From positions 1 through 53,995 of the forward strand of contig NZ_FNDX01000041.1 of the NCBI RefSeq assembly GCF_900099765.1: 53,995 nt of DNA. Reading direction: 5' to 3'. The translations under genes and the position numbers were made by a program. Positions 25,664 to 34,765 of this stretch are shown piece by piece. Each line of letters begins with the position of its first letter. Positions within the stretch are counted from its first letter, which is position 1. The notes under the pieces are model-generated. The model was given only the letters and a program-made list of their open reading frames with translations. It ran no database searches and was not told where the DNA came from. Source of the stretch: Paenibacillus typhae (GTDB taxonomy: Bacteria; Bacillota; Bacilli; Paenibacillales; Paenibacillaceae).

Positions 25664-26827
25664 CTAGTGGCTACTGTAACGCACGACCCGGTTTCTCCCC
25701 CCCTGCTTGGCCTGGTACAGTGCCCGGTCACACAGCTTGAACAGCATATTGACCGAGGTGTGCGGACGCGGAATGACCGTCATGACGCCAATGCTAACTG
25801 TATACCCGATCGTGCCGGTGATCCTGGAGGTTTCCGCTACCGCCATACGCAGCTGCTCCGTCTTACAGCTGCTCTCAGCTTCACCCAGACCGTACAGAAC
25901 CGCAGCGAACTCCTCACCGCCGATCCTCCCGAACAAAGCGCCATTGCCAAGATTGTTTTGCACAGTAAGGGCAAATTCCTGCAGTACTCCGTCACCCTTA
26001 TCATGCCCGTAGGTATCATTAATCCTCTTGAAATGATCAAGATCCAGCAGCAGCAGGGAATAGGGCCGGCCTTTTTTAACAGCAAGCGCAAGCTTCAGCT
26101 CCGCCTCCAGCAGAAACGCCCTGCGGCTAAGGATACCGGTGAGAGAGTCGTAGGTGGCGATTCTTTTCAACCTTTCGTAGGAATGCCCATTGGAGAGAAG
26201 AATAAAGGCCGCGGTTCCCGACACAAGCATAAAAAACATGCCCACATAATAAAGATACTGCGCCATATTAGCCGATAACGCGCCCATCTCCGGGTCAATA
26301 AAAAGTGCGGCAATAAACCTTGCCAGCATGGCAAAGGCCATTCCATAAAAGACGAGTCCGGTCATCCTGTGCAGAGGTGGCGTTTCCTTACCCGCTGACA
26401 GCCGTCCAGCCGGATAGAGGACATACAGCAGTACCGACAATGATGCAGATGCTACCCGCAGGTTGGCCTGGTTGAAGAACAGCGCGATCACGCAGAAGCT
26501 GGTGACACTTAAAGCTGTCAGGAGCGCATAATACAGTCTGGCCGTACGCCCGAAGATATCCATCATCATCATAAGAGCCGTAATTTCCAGTATTCCCCCG
26601 ATCAGGATCAGGACATTGCTAAGCGGAATCATCAGCTTATGCGGCAGATAATCCCACAGCAGGATTGAACTCCAGAAGAGCACCTGTACCCATTTGCCCC
26701 CGATGAACAGAGCTGAAGCCGTATCCTTCGGGGAATGTAACCGGTAGAAGGTGATCAGGAGCCCTGTAAATAAATTCCCAAAGATGAAAAGGTACACTAA
26801 GGTTCTGATATCAAGCTGAAACTCCAT
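25664..26827 (-). CDS. Membrane GGDEF protein (diguanylate cyclase), paralogue 2
   Basis: 387 residues from ATG 26827 (GGTGG 7 nt upstream). Same layout as the next gene: multi-helix membrane part, then GGDEF domain with YDSLTGILSRRAFLL, LLLDLDHFKRINDTYGHDKGD and RIGGEEF. No RxxD inhibitory site. The two are alignable along their whole length (for example MTGLVFYGMAFAML against LTGLLYGLAIIALL), so they arose by tandem duplication. The membrane part is presumably the sensor; its signal is unknown. Confidence 0.92.
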   Translation of the reverse strand: MEFQLDIRTLVYLFIFGNLFTGLLITFYRLHSPKDTASALFIGGKWVQVLFWSSILLWDYLPHKLMIPLSNVLILIGGILEITALMMMMDIFGRTARLYYALLTALSVTSFCVIALFFNQANLRVASASLSVLLYVLYPAGRLSAGKETPPLHRMTGLVFYGMAFAMLARFIAALFIDPEMGALSANMAQYLYYVGMFFMLVSGTAAFILLSNGHSYERLKRIATYDSLTGILSRRAFLLEAELKLALAVKKGRPYSLLLLDLDHFKRINDTYGHDKGDGVLQEFALTVQNNLGNGALFGRIGGEEFAAVLYGLGEAESSCKTEQLRMAVAETSRITGTIGYTVSIGVMTVIPRPHTSVNMLFKLCDRALYQAKQGGRNRVVRYSSH

Positions 26828-26927
26828 AATCACACCACCAACTGTCCGGGAATCATTAAGTAAGCAGCAAACTGCAGTCTATCAAATCTATTATCGGCAG
26901 ACACCCCTAAAGAGTTGACCTGCACAA

Positions 26928-27020
26928 GCAGAAACGGCCATGCCGCCCTTCAGAGAAGGCGGTAACCGTTTCTGCGGCCACGATACGGATTATTGATAGC
27001 GTAGAACATATATATTCTTA
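26928..27020 (+). repeat. Hairpin-plus-tail repeat, copy B2
   Basis: Second copy of the element at 8371-8461. Hairpin 26928-26975 with outer arms GCAGAAACGG / CCGTTTCTGC and inner arms GCCGCCCTT / AAGGCGG, then a 45-nt tail (26976-27020) ending TATATTCTTA. The rest of the 26828-27098 gap holds only the small hairpin at 27026-27049. Confidence 0.9.
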
Positions 27021-27025
27021 ATTAG

Positions 27026-27049
27026 CAAATAACCCCGCAAAGCGGGGCC
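27026..27049 (-). terminator. Small GC hairpin, possible terminator
   Basis: Minus strand: CCCCGC TTT GCGGGG followed by TTATTTG. It lies beyond the murC terminator and may be a back-up or a relic of the neighbouring repeat. Confidence 0.4.
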
Positions 27050-27098
27050 ACTCATGGAGGCTGATTCAGGTACATTGCGGGGACTCAGGACAACTTAT

Positions 27099-27136
27099 AA
27101 AAAAGCGTATTCCCTCTGAACCCAGAGAGAATACGC
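27099..27136 (-). terminator. Rho-independent terminator after murC
   Basis: Minus strand: GCGTATTC(T)CTCTG GGTT CAGAG(G)GAATACGC followed by T6. About 45 nt beyond the murC stop. Confidence 0.93.
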
Positions 27137-27180
27137 TCAGCATAGCGGATCACTGCCTCAGGCGGCGCAGCTCCGCTAAT

Positions 27181-28569
27181 TTATTCCTTGTTCCCGTGTT
27201 CACGCAGGTCTTCGGCCAGCTTGTAGCCTACCTTCCAGATATCGCCTGCGCCCATGGTGAGCACCAGATCGCCCGGAGCGATACGGCCCTGCAGATCGGC
27301 TAGCACCGCTTCCTTGGTCGGCAGATGCCTTGCGCTGGAATTGCTGTTCTGGACAATCAGCTCCACCAGCTTAGCAGAGGTCACCCCTTCAATCTGCTTC
27401 TCGCCTGCCGGCGAGTAGATATCGGTAATAATGACCTCATCCGCTTCACTGAAGGCGCGGCTGAATGCATCCAGCAGGAAGAAGGTACGCGTATAGCGCT
27501 GCGGCTGGAATACGGCGATGATCTTTTTGCCGGTAGCCTTGGCGGCGCTGATCGTAGCCTGAATTTCCGTCGGATGGTGGGCGTAATCATCAATGACCAG
27601 AATGTCATTAACCTCGCCCAGCACCTGGAAGCGGCGCTTGGCGCCATGGAATTTCACAATGGCGGCAGCAATGGCATCGAAGGCAACGCCTGACTTCAGG
27701 CAGGCGATTACCGCAGCCATCGAGTTGTAAAGATTGTATTTGCCCGGGATGGACAGCTCAATCTTGCCCAGCACGCGCCCCTGATGATTCATCGTATAGG
27801 AAACCTGTCTGTCCCCCAGCACGATATCAGTCGCAGTGTAGTCCGCATCCGGAGAGTCAATGCCGTAAGTGATAATGCTGCCCTTCACTTCAGACAATAG
27901 AGAGCTGGCTGTCTCATCATCAGCACATACAATCGCCGTGCCGTCTTCACGCAGCTGATTCATAAACTGGACGTAAGCGGCCTTCAGCTTGCCGAAATCA
28001 CCGCCGTAATTCTCCAGATGGTCTGCTTCAATGTTGGTTACAATAGCCAGCCAGGGGTGGTACTGGAGGAAGGAACCATCACTCTCGTCTGCTTCTGCTA
28101 CTACGTATTCCCCTTGTCCTGCCTTGGCATTTGTACCGACATTCATAATCTCCCCGCCGATAATATACGTCGGGTCCACTCCGCAGTCTTCCATGATCAA
28201 TGCAATCATGGAGGAGGTGGTGGTTTTGCCGTGCGCTCCCGCAACAGCAACGCCCTTGCGTTCATTCAGCAGACGCGCCAGCATCTGGGAACGGTGCAGC
28301 ACCGGGATGTTGAGGCGCTCGGCCTCCACCCACTCCACATTGTCGCTTGCAAGCGCAGTTGAATAGACAACAAGATCGGCACCCTTAACCTGCTCGGCCG
28401 TATGCCCGATATAGACCTTGGCGCCTTTGGCAATCAGTTTTTCGGTTAATTCCTGGGCCGCCACATCGGAGCCCGTAACCGTGTATCCCATTTCCAGCAT
28501 TACCCGGGCAATCGCGCTCATACCGTAGCCGCCGATCCCAATAAAATGCACACGTTCAGTAGTATCCAA
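27181..28569 (-). CDS. murC: UDP-N-acetylmuramate--L-alanine ligase
   Basis: 462 residues. It adds L-alanine to UDP-MurNAc, the first peptide step of murein precursor synthesis. The N-terminal HFIGIGGYGMSAIA, ATP loop GAHGKTTTSSM, EADESDGSF and DDYAHHPTEI are all present. The start is placed at TTG 28569 with GGTGA 7 nt upstream, just after the folC stop; the frame is open further but would enter folC. In B. subtilis murC lies elsewhere, so this folC-murC pairing is a lineage feature. Confidence 0.93.
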   Translation of the reverse strand: MDTTERVHFIGIGGYGMSAIARVMLEMGYTVTGSDVAAQELTEKLIAKGAKVYIGHTAEQVKGADLVVYSTALASDNVEWVEAERLNIPVLHRSQMLARLLNERKGVAVAGAHGKTTTSSMIALIMEDCGVDPTYIIGGEIMNVGTNAKAGQGEYVVAEADESDGSFLQYHPWLAIVTNIEADHLENYGGDFGKLKAAYVQFMNQLREDGTAIVCADDETASSLLSEVKGSIITYGIDSPDADYTATDIVLGDRQVSYTMNHQGRVLGKIELSIPGKYNLYNSMAAVIACLKSGVAFDAIAAAIVKFHGAKRRFQVLGEVNDILVIDDYAHHPTEIQATISAAKATGKKIIAVFQPQRYTRTFFLLDAFSRAFSEADEVIITDIYSPAGEKQIEGVTSAKLVELIVQNSNSSARHLPTKEAVLADLQGRIAPGDLVLTMGAGDIWKVGYKLAEDLREHGNKE

Positions 28570-28576
28570 CAGTTCG

Positions 28577-29953
28577 TCACCAGCCTTTTTCAGAATCGGG
28601 TTGCTGCAAAAGCGTACTGCGCACATCGGAAATCAGATACAGTGTGCCGGACACGACCGCAAGATCCTTCTCCGACGTGATCGACTGCAGCAGCTGCAGC
28701 GCCTTGCCCCAATTACGTTCTACTATGATTTCCAAATGGTTCCTGGCATATTTGTCCCGCAGACGTTCTGCGATTGCCTGCAGTTCTTCCGCGTCCATTT
28801 TCTTCCGGAAATCCGGTTCGGTCAGGATGAGCGTATCCACTATAGGCAGTATATGCTTGAAGTATGACTCATGATGCTTATTAGCCAGCATCCCCATGAG
28901 TAAATTTAATTTACCGTACTGATAAAACTGCGGCAGGCTTCTGGCCAGGCTCTCCGCGCCTTCGGGATTATGCGCACCGTCGAGTACAATCCGCGGATGC
29001 CGGCTTACTTCTTCCAGACGTCCGGCCCAGAAGGTATCCCTGAAGCCCTGGAGCACATCCTCATCCTCCAGCATGAACGCCATATACTGGCGCAGCACCT
29101 CAACAACCATCATCGCTCCGGCCGCGTTACTCAGCTGATGCTCGCCTTTCATGGCGATGCCGACCTGAAGCTCACGGAAAGGTCCCTTGAAGGTAAAGCT
29201 CTGTACACCTTCTTCGATACCTGCAGGCTCATATCTGAAATCTTCCCCGGCCAGATACAGCTTTGAACGGCAGGCTTCGGCCCGCGCCTTCAGAACGGCG
29301 ATCACTTCAGGCTGGCTGACACAGCTGACCACAGGAACACCGGGCTTAATAATACCCGCCTTCTCAAAAGCAATCTTCTCCAGCGTATCGCCCAGCACAT
29401 CAGTATGGTCATGCCCGACATTGGTAATTACGGAAACAACCGGCATTACGATGTTCGTTACATCCAGCCTTCCCCCAAGCCCTGTCTCCCATACGACTAC
29501 GTCAGGGAAACAGCATTCGGCATAGTAGAGGATAGCCAGTGCTGTCGCGACCTCGAACATCGTCGGTGAACCAAGCTCGCCGGCAGCGATCTCTTCCACC
29601 AGAGGACGCAGCTTTTCCGCAAGCGCAGTAAGGGTGTCTTCGGGAATATCCGTGCCGTTATACTGAAAACGGTTGGTGAATTTGGTGATGTACGGGGAAG
29701 TAAACGTTCCAACACTGTAGCCGCTTTTGAGCAGCACACTTGTCAAAAAAGCGCAGGACGAGCCTTTGCCGTTCGTCCCTGCCACATGAATGAACTTCAG
29801 CCGGCGGTGCGGGTTGCCGAGCTTCTCCATGAGGAGCTCGATCCGCTCCAGCCCTGGACGGATGCCAAATGGAATCAGCCCGTTAATCCAGTCCACTGCT
29901 TCTGTATAAGAACCCAAAGGAGCGGCGTTACCGCTCCCGATCATCTCTTCCAT
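28577..29953 (-). CDS. folC: Folylpolyglutamate synthase / dihydrofolate synthase
   Basis: 458 residues, Mur ligase-like fold. The P-loop HVAGTNGKGSSCAF is at about 56-69, with TSPYITKFTNRF, ETGLGGRLDVTN and the C-terminal DGAHNPEGA. It adds glutamate to folates and, in many bacteria, makes dihydrofolate from dihydropteroate. It starts 5 nt after valS and is followed by murC. Confidence 0.96.
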   Translation of the reverse strand: MEEMIGSGNAAPLGSYTEAVDWINGLIPFGIRPGLERIELLMEKLGNPHRRLKFIHVAGTNGKGSSCAFLTSVLLKSGYSVGTFTSPYITKFTNRFQYNGTDIPEDTLTALAEKLRPLVEEIAAGELGSPTMFEVATALAILYYAECCFPDVVVWETGLGGRLDVTNIVMPVVSVITNVGHDHTDVLGDTLEKIAFEKAGIIKPGVPVVSCVSQPEVIAVLKARAEACRSKLYLAGEDFRYEPAGIEEGVQSFTFKGPFRELQVGIAMKGEHQLSNAAGAMMVVEVLRQYMAFMLEDEDVLQGFRDTFWAGRLEEVSRHPRIVLDGAHNPEGAESLARSLPQFYQYGKLNLLMGMLANKHHESYFKHILPIVDTLILTEPDFRKKMDAEELQAIAERLRDKYARNHLEIIVERNWGKALQLLQSITSEKDLAVVSGTLYLISDVRSTLLQQPDSEKGW

Positions 29954-29958
29954 ATCCC

Positions 29959-32685
29959 TTATCCTCTCAGCTCTGCGATGCGGGCCAGCACTTTCTCGCG
30001 CTTAGCGGAATAATCCGCCTGCTTCGCCCGTTCCTCTTCGATGACTTTAGCCGGAGCCTTGGCAACAAAGCCTTGGTTGCCAAGCTTTTTCTCAACGCGT
30101 TCCACTTCACTGTTCAGCGTCTGCACTTCTTTTTCGAGACGGATAATCTCCTGCTCAATATCAATCAGCCCTGACAGCGGCAGCAGCAGCTCTGCCCCGG
30201 TAACCACTGCAGACATGACTTTGTCCGGCGTCTGAGGATCTAGTCCGGCTTCGAACGAAGACGTGTTGCAGAAGCGTCCGATGTAATTGTCGTTGCGGGT
30301 AATGATGCTGAGTGTTTCTGCATTGCCTGCCTTGATGATCAGCTCTACCTTTTTGCTCATCGGTACATTAACCTCTGCACGGATATTGCGTACCGCGCGG
30401 ATGATGTCCATCAGCAGGTTCATTTCGGCCACAGCCTCAGGGCTTTCCAGTGCTGCGTCGTACTTAGGCCATTCTGCCAGTGTAATCGTTGCTCCCTCGT
30501 GCGGCAGATGCTGCCAGATCTCCTCGGTAATGAACGGCATGAACGGGTGAATCAGGCGCAGTGTGCGGTCGAGCACGTAAGCGAGCACCGATTGGGTCTT
30601 GGCCTTGGCAGCCGCATCCGCACCATACAGAGACAGCTTCGCGAACTCGATATACCAGTCGCACAGGTCATCCCAGATGAAGTTGTACAGCAGACGGCCA
30701 GTCTCGCCGTACTCGTACGCGTCAATTAGACGCGTAATATCGCGGGAAGTTTCGTTCAGGCGGTGCAAAATCCAGCGGTCAGCCGTTGTAAGCTCACCTG
30801 TAATGTCAATATCTGCAAAAGTTACGCCCTCCAGATTCATCAGCGCAAAACGCGATGCGTTCCAGATCTTGTTGGCAAAATTGCGGGCCTGCTCTACCTT
30901 TTCCATCCGGAAACGCAAATCCTGTCCGGCAGTAATCCCGGTTGAAATCATATAGCGCATAGCGTCTGCGCCATACTGTTCAATAACATCCAGCGGGTCG
31001 ATTCCGTTGCCGAGCGATTTGGACATTTTGCGGCCGTCGGCATCCCGTACCAGACCGTGCATGAATACATCAGCGAACGGCTTCTGGCCGGTAAATTCAA
31101 AGGCGGAGAAGATCATACGCGCTACCCAGAAATAGATGATATCGTATCCGGTAACAAGCACGTTGTTCGGATAGTAGCGCTGGTAGTCGCTGCTGCTCTC
31201 GTCAGGCCAGCCCAGTGTGGCAAACGGCCAGAGATTCGAGCTGAACCAGGTATCCAGCACATCCTCATCCTGCTTCAGATCATCAAGTCCGCTCATTTGG
31301 CGGGCCTCTTCCTCACTGTAGGCTACAAATACTTCACCTGTAGACTCCGAGTACCAGGCCGGAATGCGGTGTCCCCACCACAGCTGGCGGGAGATACACC
31401 AGTCGCGTACATTTTCGATCCAGTTCAGGTAAGTCTTCTCGAAACGCTCAGGAACAAAATTAACGCCGTTGCCTTCCTTCTGCGCATTGATGGCCACTTC
31501 AGCCAGGGGCTGCATTTTAACGAACCACTGGGTGGACAGATAAGGCTCAACTACAGCGCCGGAGCGCTCGCTGTGTCCTACCTGGTGTACGTGATCCTCG
31601 ATTGAGATCAGGACGCCCTGCTCTTTCAGATCAGCTACGATGTTCTTGCGGCATTCGCTGCGGTCCTGGCCGTTATAAGGTCCAGCTTCCTCATTCATGA
31701 TGCCGCCCTCATCCATCACATTGATCTGCGGCAGATTGTGGCGCTGGCCTACCTCAAAGTCATTCGGATCATGGGCCGGAGTAATCTTCACCGCGCCGCT
31801 GCCGAATTCCTTCTCTACATAGTCATCAGCAATAATCGGAATTTCCCGACCGATAATCGGCAGGATCAGCGTTTTGCCGATCAGGTCCTTATAACGCTCA
31901 TCCTTAGGATGTACGGCTACCGCTGTATCGCCGAGCATCGTCTCTGGACGTGTAGTGGCTACAGTAATGTGGCCGCTGCCGTCCTTCAGCGGATAACGCA
32001 GATGGTACAGGTGCCCGTTAACTTCCTTGTATTCAACTTCAATATCCGACAGGGCCGTACGTGCAGCCGGGTCCCAGTTGATGATGCGTTTGCCGCGGTA
32101 GATCAGGCCTTTGCGGTACAGCTCAACAAAAACCTGGCGCACCCCTTTGGTCAAGCCTTCATCCAGGGTGAAGCGTTCGCGGGAATAGTCCAGGGACAAG
32201 CCCATCTTCGCCCACTGTCCGTGAATCGTTTCGGCATACTGGTCCTTCCAGGCCCATACCTGCTCCAGGAACTTCTCGCGGCCAAGGTCATGGCGGGAAA
32301 TCCCCTGCTGGCGCAGCTTCTGTTCCACCTTGGTCTGGGTAGCAATTCCCGCATGGTCCGTTCCCGGCAGCCAGAGGGTATCATAACCCTGCATACGCTT
32401 GGTACGGATCAGAATATCCTGCAGGGTGAAGTCGAGCGCGTGCCCGATGTGCAGCATCCCTGTTACGTTCGGCGGAGGGATTACAATGCTGTAAGGCTCT
32501 GCGTCCGGCCGCTGGCCGGCCTTGAAGAATTCATTCTCCATCCAGTAGGTGTACCACTTGTTCTCTGCCGCTTTCGGATCGTAGGTAGTAGGCATGTCGT
32601 TCTTAGCGCTATTGTCAGCCGCAGCCTGTGCTGCCGCTTCCTGCGTGTCCGGCAGCATCTCTGCCGCTTTGATGTCATCAGCCAT
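29959..32685 (-). CDS. valS: Valyl-tRNA synthetase
   Basis: 908 residues from ATG 32685, chosen for GGAGG 8 nt upstream. Class I synthetase: HIGH-type motif PNVTGMLHIGHAL, editing domain (CP1, about 200-400), KMSKS in GRKMSKSLGNGIDP, anticodon-binding domain, and a C-terminal coiled coil (about 840-905) that contacts tRNA. The first 30 residues (MADDIKAAEMLPDTQEAAAQ) form an acidic, Ala-rich extension before the usual start. Expression is controlled by the T-box upstream. Confidence 0.97.
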   Translation of the reverse strand: MADDIKAAEMLPDTQEAAAQAAADNSAKNDMPTTYDPKAAENKWYTYWMENEFFKAGQRPDAEPYSIVIPPPNVTGMLHIGHALDFTLQDILIRTKRMQGYDTLWLPGTDHAGIATQTKVEQKLRQQGISRHDLGREKFLEQVWAWKDQYAETIHGQWAKMGLSLDYSRERFTLDEGLTKGVRQVFVELYRKGLIYRGKRIINWDPAARTALSDIEVEYKEVNGHLYHLRYPLKDGSGHITVATTRPETMLGDTAVAVHPKDERYKDLIGKTLILPIIGREIPIIADDYVEKEFGSGAVKITPAHDPNDFEVGQRHNLPQINVMDEGGIMNEEAGPYNGQDRSECRKNIVADLKEQGVLISIEDHVHQVGHSERSGAVVEPYLSTQWFVKMQPLAEVAINAQKEGNGVNFVPERFEKTYLNWIENVRDWCISRQLWWGHRIPAWYSESTGEVFVAYSEEEARQMSGLDDLKQDEDVLDTWFSSNLWPFATLGWPDESSSDYQRYYPNNVLVTGYDIIYFWVARMIFSAFEFTGQKPFADVFMHGLVRDADGRKMSKSLGNGIDPLDVIEQYGADAMRYMISTGITAGQDLRFRMEKVEQARNFANKIWNASRFALMNLEGVTFADIDITGELTTADRWILHRLNETSRDITRLIDAYEYGETGRLLYNFIWDDLCDWYIEFAKLSLYGADAAAKAKTQSVLAYVLDRTLRLIHPFMPFITEEIWQHLPHEGATITLAEWPKYDAALESPEAVAEMNLLMDIIRAVRNIRAEVNVPMSKKVELIIKAGNAETLSIITRNDNYIGRFCNTSSFEAGLDPQTPDKVMSAVVTGAELLLPLSGLIDIEQEIIRLEKEVQTLNSEVERVEKKLGNQGFVAKAPAKVIEEERAKQADYSAKREKVLARIAELRG

Positions 32686-32724
32686 GTTCAGAACCTCCAT
32701 TAATTTCTTCTCTTCTGAAAATAC

Positions 32725-33038
32725 AAAAAGGCCTTTCGTCTCAAAGGACGAAAGGCCATTCTTTCGCGGTACCACCTTTGTTTCGCGCTAATACCAAATA
32801 ACCCTGTGCCCGGGAACCTGCAGTTCCCCAAGCTTAGCGCGACACTCATGCAGATAACGGCTGCGTCCGGCCACATCCTACACGGATCAGCCTGATAACG
32901 GCTTAACCTTCGGAAGGGCGACTCCGGGGCGACTTCGGTGGCATGCATCCTGCGGAAAATCACAGCAATTACAATTCCGCTCTCTGAAGGGCTGACGACC
33001 TACTCTTCCCGTTCCCAGTCTTTAGCTAAGTTTTACTT
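32725..33038 (-). promoter_or_regulatory. T-box leader of valS
   Basis: Minus strand: the T-box sequence AAAGGTGGTACCGCG lies at about 32765-32779, followed by a terminator (GGCCTTTCGTC / GACGAAAGGCC, loop TTTGA, then T5; 32725-32757). Stem I begins near 33035 and has the AGAGAG motif (about 32985). A GUC valine codon (32931-32933) after GAA is the likely specifier. Uncharged tRNA-Val would stabilise the antiterminator and allow valS-folC-murC transcription. The specifier choice is inference, since a second GUC lies nearby at about 32921. Confidence 0.93.
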
Positions 33039-33044
33039 ATTCCC

Positions 33045-33073
33045 ATAATACATTCAGTACTATTCCTAGTCAA
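33045..33073 (-). promoter_or_regulatory. Sigma-A promoter for T-box-valS-folC-murC
   Basis: Minus strand: -35 TTGACT (33068-33073), 17-bp spacer, -10 TATTAT (33045-33050). Well placed for the T-box leader. Confidence 0.85.
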
Positions 33074-33125
33074 CCAGCATACACACAAACAGCCGGTCTT
33101 ATACTATTGAATATATTCTTTGCTA

Positions 33126-33172
33126 ACAAAAACTGAGCAGCACTCCCCGCATTCAGGAAGCCGCTGCTCAGT
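33126..33172 (-). terminator. Terminator after spoVID-like gene
   Basis: Minus strand: ACTGAGCAGC ... GCTGCTCAGT with a bulged upper stem, followed by TTTTTG. About 15 nt after the stop. Confidence 0.88.
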
Positions 33173-33186
33173 CCCATAACCATAAT

Positions 33187-34620
33187 CTAAGGAATATATA
33201 AAACCTGCCCCTCTTCCACATTCTGGCCGGCCAGCCGGTTGTACATTACCAGCTCCCTTGCGCTGAGCTGATACTTTTCGGCAATCGTATCCAGCGTATC
33301 CTCCCGCTGCACAATGCACATCCGGACCTTGCGGAACAGCTCCGCACCGCCGGTTCTGCTGATAAAACGGCTCTTCCAGTCGCTGTCATTCCCCGCTTCC
33401 TGAACCTCCGGCTGCGGGGCCGCTGCAGCCGTCACTGCGCTCTCCTGCTCCTTATGGGCCCGGCTTGAGCTGAGCAGGGAGGAGAAGGTGAGATGCTCCT
33501 TGGCGGAGCTTGCCTCTTCCTTCTTGCTGCCGAGCGCAACCTTGAGATCTGCCTTATCTTCCTGGACAGGCAGCGTTTCCGGTGAGAGAAACGTATCCTT
33601 CTCCTTGGTGTCCTCCGCTTCCGGCAGCACTGCTTCTTCCTGAACCTCCGGAGGAGTATTCTCATTCTCATTCTCAGGCTCAACTTCAGCAATCGGCTCT
33701 TCCCGTCTCTCGGCATAGAGCTGCCCGGAGGCGATGTCCGCGAAATCAAACGCCTGCGCAGCTGCGGGAACAATCTCCTCTGCAGCATCACCGGAACCTG
33801 CCAGCGTAATATCAGCGGCAGAAACGGCCGTTTTCACTGCCGGTTCCTTCTCTCGCGTGCCGAAAAAATACCCGGATACCGGCTCCGCCGGTGCCTTCCC
33901 CTTCTCCCAGGCTTCCGCGGCTGCTCCACCTGTGAATCCCGCCTTGTCCTCCAGGCTGTGCGTGCGCAGCTTCGTTTCCTTATCCTTATGCGGCTGGGCA
34001 GCAGGTTCAGCCGCCTGTGTATAGACAGAGCTCTCCAGAACCAGCGGATTGACCGCTGCCGCATCGGGAATAAAGGAGGTATACTCCTGCTGGTCAGCAG
34101 GAATTTCCGCCGCCCCCTCGCCGTAGGTCCACAGTGAATTCTCATACAGGGCATCGCCGTCCTGTTCCCTGCCCTCGGCCGGAGCAGCAGCTGCCCGGTC
34201 CTCCTGCTCGGGAGAGTAAGCCACTGTATACTCCTCCTGCTGCCAGGCCGTCCCTGTCTCCGTTCCGCCAATTCCCCTCAGGGAAAGCACGCCGGTTATG
34301 TTGACAGTACGCATTGTAAGCAGGTCGATATCGAAGTTCTCGATCTCTACCCCTATGTCTTCAAGTGATCTGACCCGGGTCAGCGGGACTGTGATTTCAA
34401 CGGGGATTGCATGCTCCAGGCGCTCCGTCCGGTCATTTTCTCCCCGGTAAAGCCCGGTGAGCAGCAGCTGGCCGTAGAGCTCGGCCCGGTCTTCCCGCTG
34501 AATCACCTGAATTTCCGGAATGAGCTCCACCTCTTCCAGCTCAGCGATTCCCGGAAGTTCTGCAGGCAGGTGGATGCGTTCATAAATATCAAACCGCAAG
34601 CCGTGGGACTGGTCAAACAC
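33187..34620 (-). CDS. spoVID: SpoVID-like spore coat assembly protein
   Basis: 477 residues from GTG 34620, chosen because AGGAGG lies nine nt upstream; an in-frame ATG at 34644 would put that site inside the gene. The N-terminal domain (about 1-135, LRFDIYERIHLPAELPGI) is a beta-rich region repeated twice in pattern. A long acidic, Ala/Glu-rich disordered part (about 140-420) follows, and a C-terminal LysM (about 430-477, CIVQREDTLDTIAEKYQLS). This is the SpoVID layout: N-terminal coat-encasement region and C-terminal LysM. B. subtilis spoVID also lies between valS and hemL. It probably works with the SafA-like protein encoded at 620-2206. Confidence 0.85.
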   Translation of the reverse strand: MFDQSHGLRFDIYERIHLPAELPGIAELEEVELIPEIQVIQREDRAELYGQLLLTGLYRGENDRTERLEHAIPVEITVPLTRVRSLEDIGVEIENFDIDLLTMRTVNITGVLSLRGIGGTETGTAWQQEEYTVAYSPEQEDRAAAAPAEGREQDGDALYENSLWTYGEGAAEIPADQQEYTSFIPDAAAVNPLVLESSVYTQAAEPAAQPHKDKETKLRTHSLEDKAGFTGGAAAEAWEKGKAPAEPVSGYFFGTREKEPAVKTAVSAADITLAGSGDAAEEIVPAAAQAFDFADIASGQLYAERREEPIAEVEPENENENTPPEVQEEAVLPEAEDTKEKDTFLSPETLPVQEDKADLKVALGSKKEEASSAKEHLTFSSLLSSSRAHKEQESAVTAAAAPQPEVQEAGNDSDWKSRFISRTGGAELFRKVRMCIVQREDTLDTIAEKYQLSARELVMYNRLAGQNVEEGQVLYIP

Positions 34621-34765
34621 GGGAAATTTCCTCCTTCTTGGCATAATCTAACCCTGAGACAAGCCCAGAGCATAAGCCCAAAATGTTACTCCACTCATGT
34701 ATATGCTCCAATCAGGAAGGCATGACTGATTTGGACACATCCGGTTTTGCCCTGTGCTTACGGCT

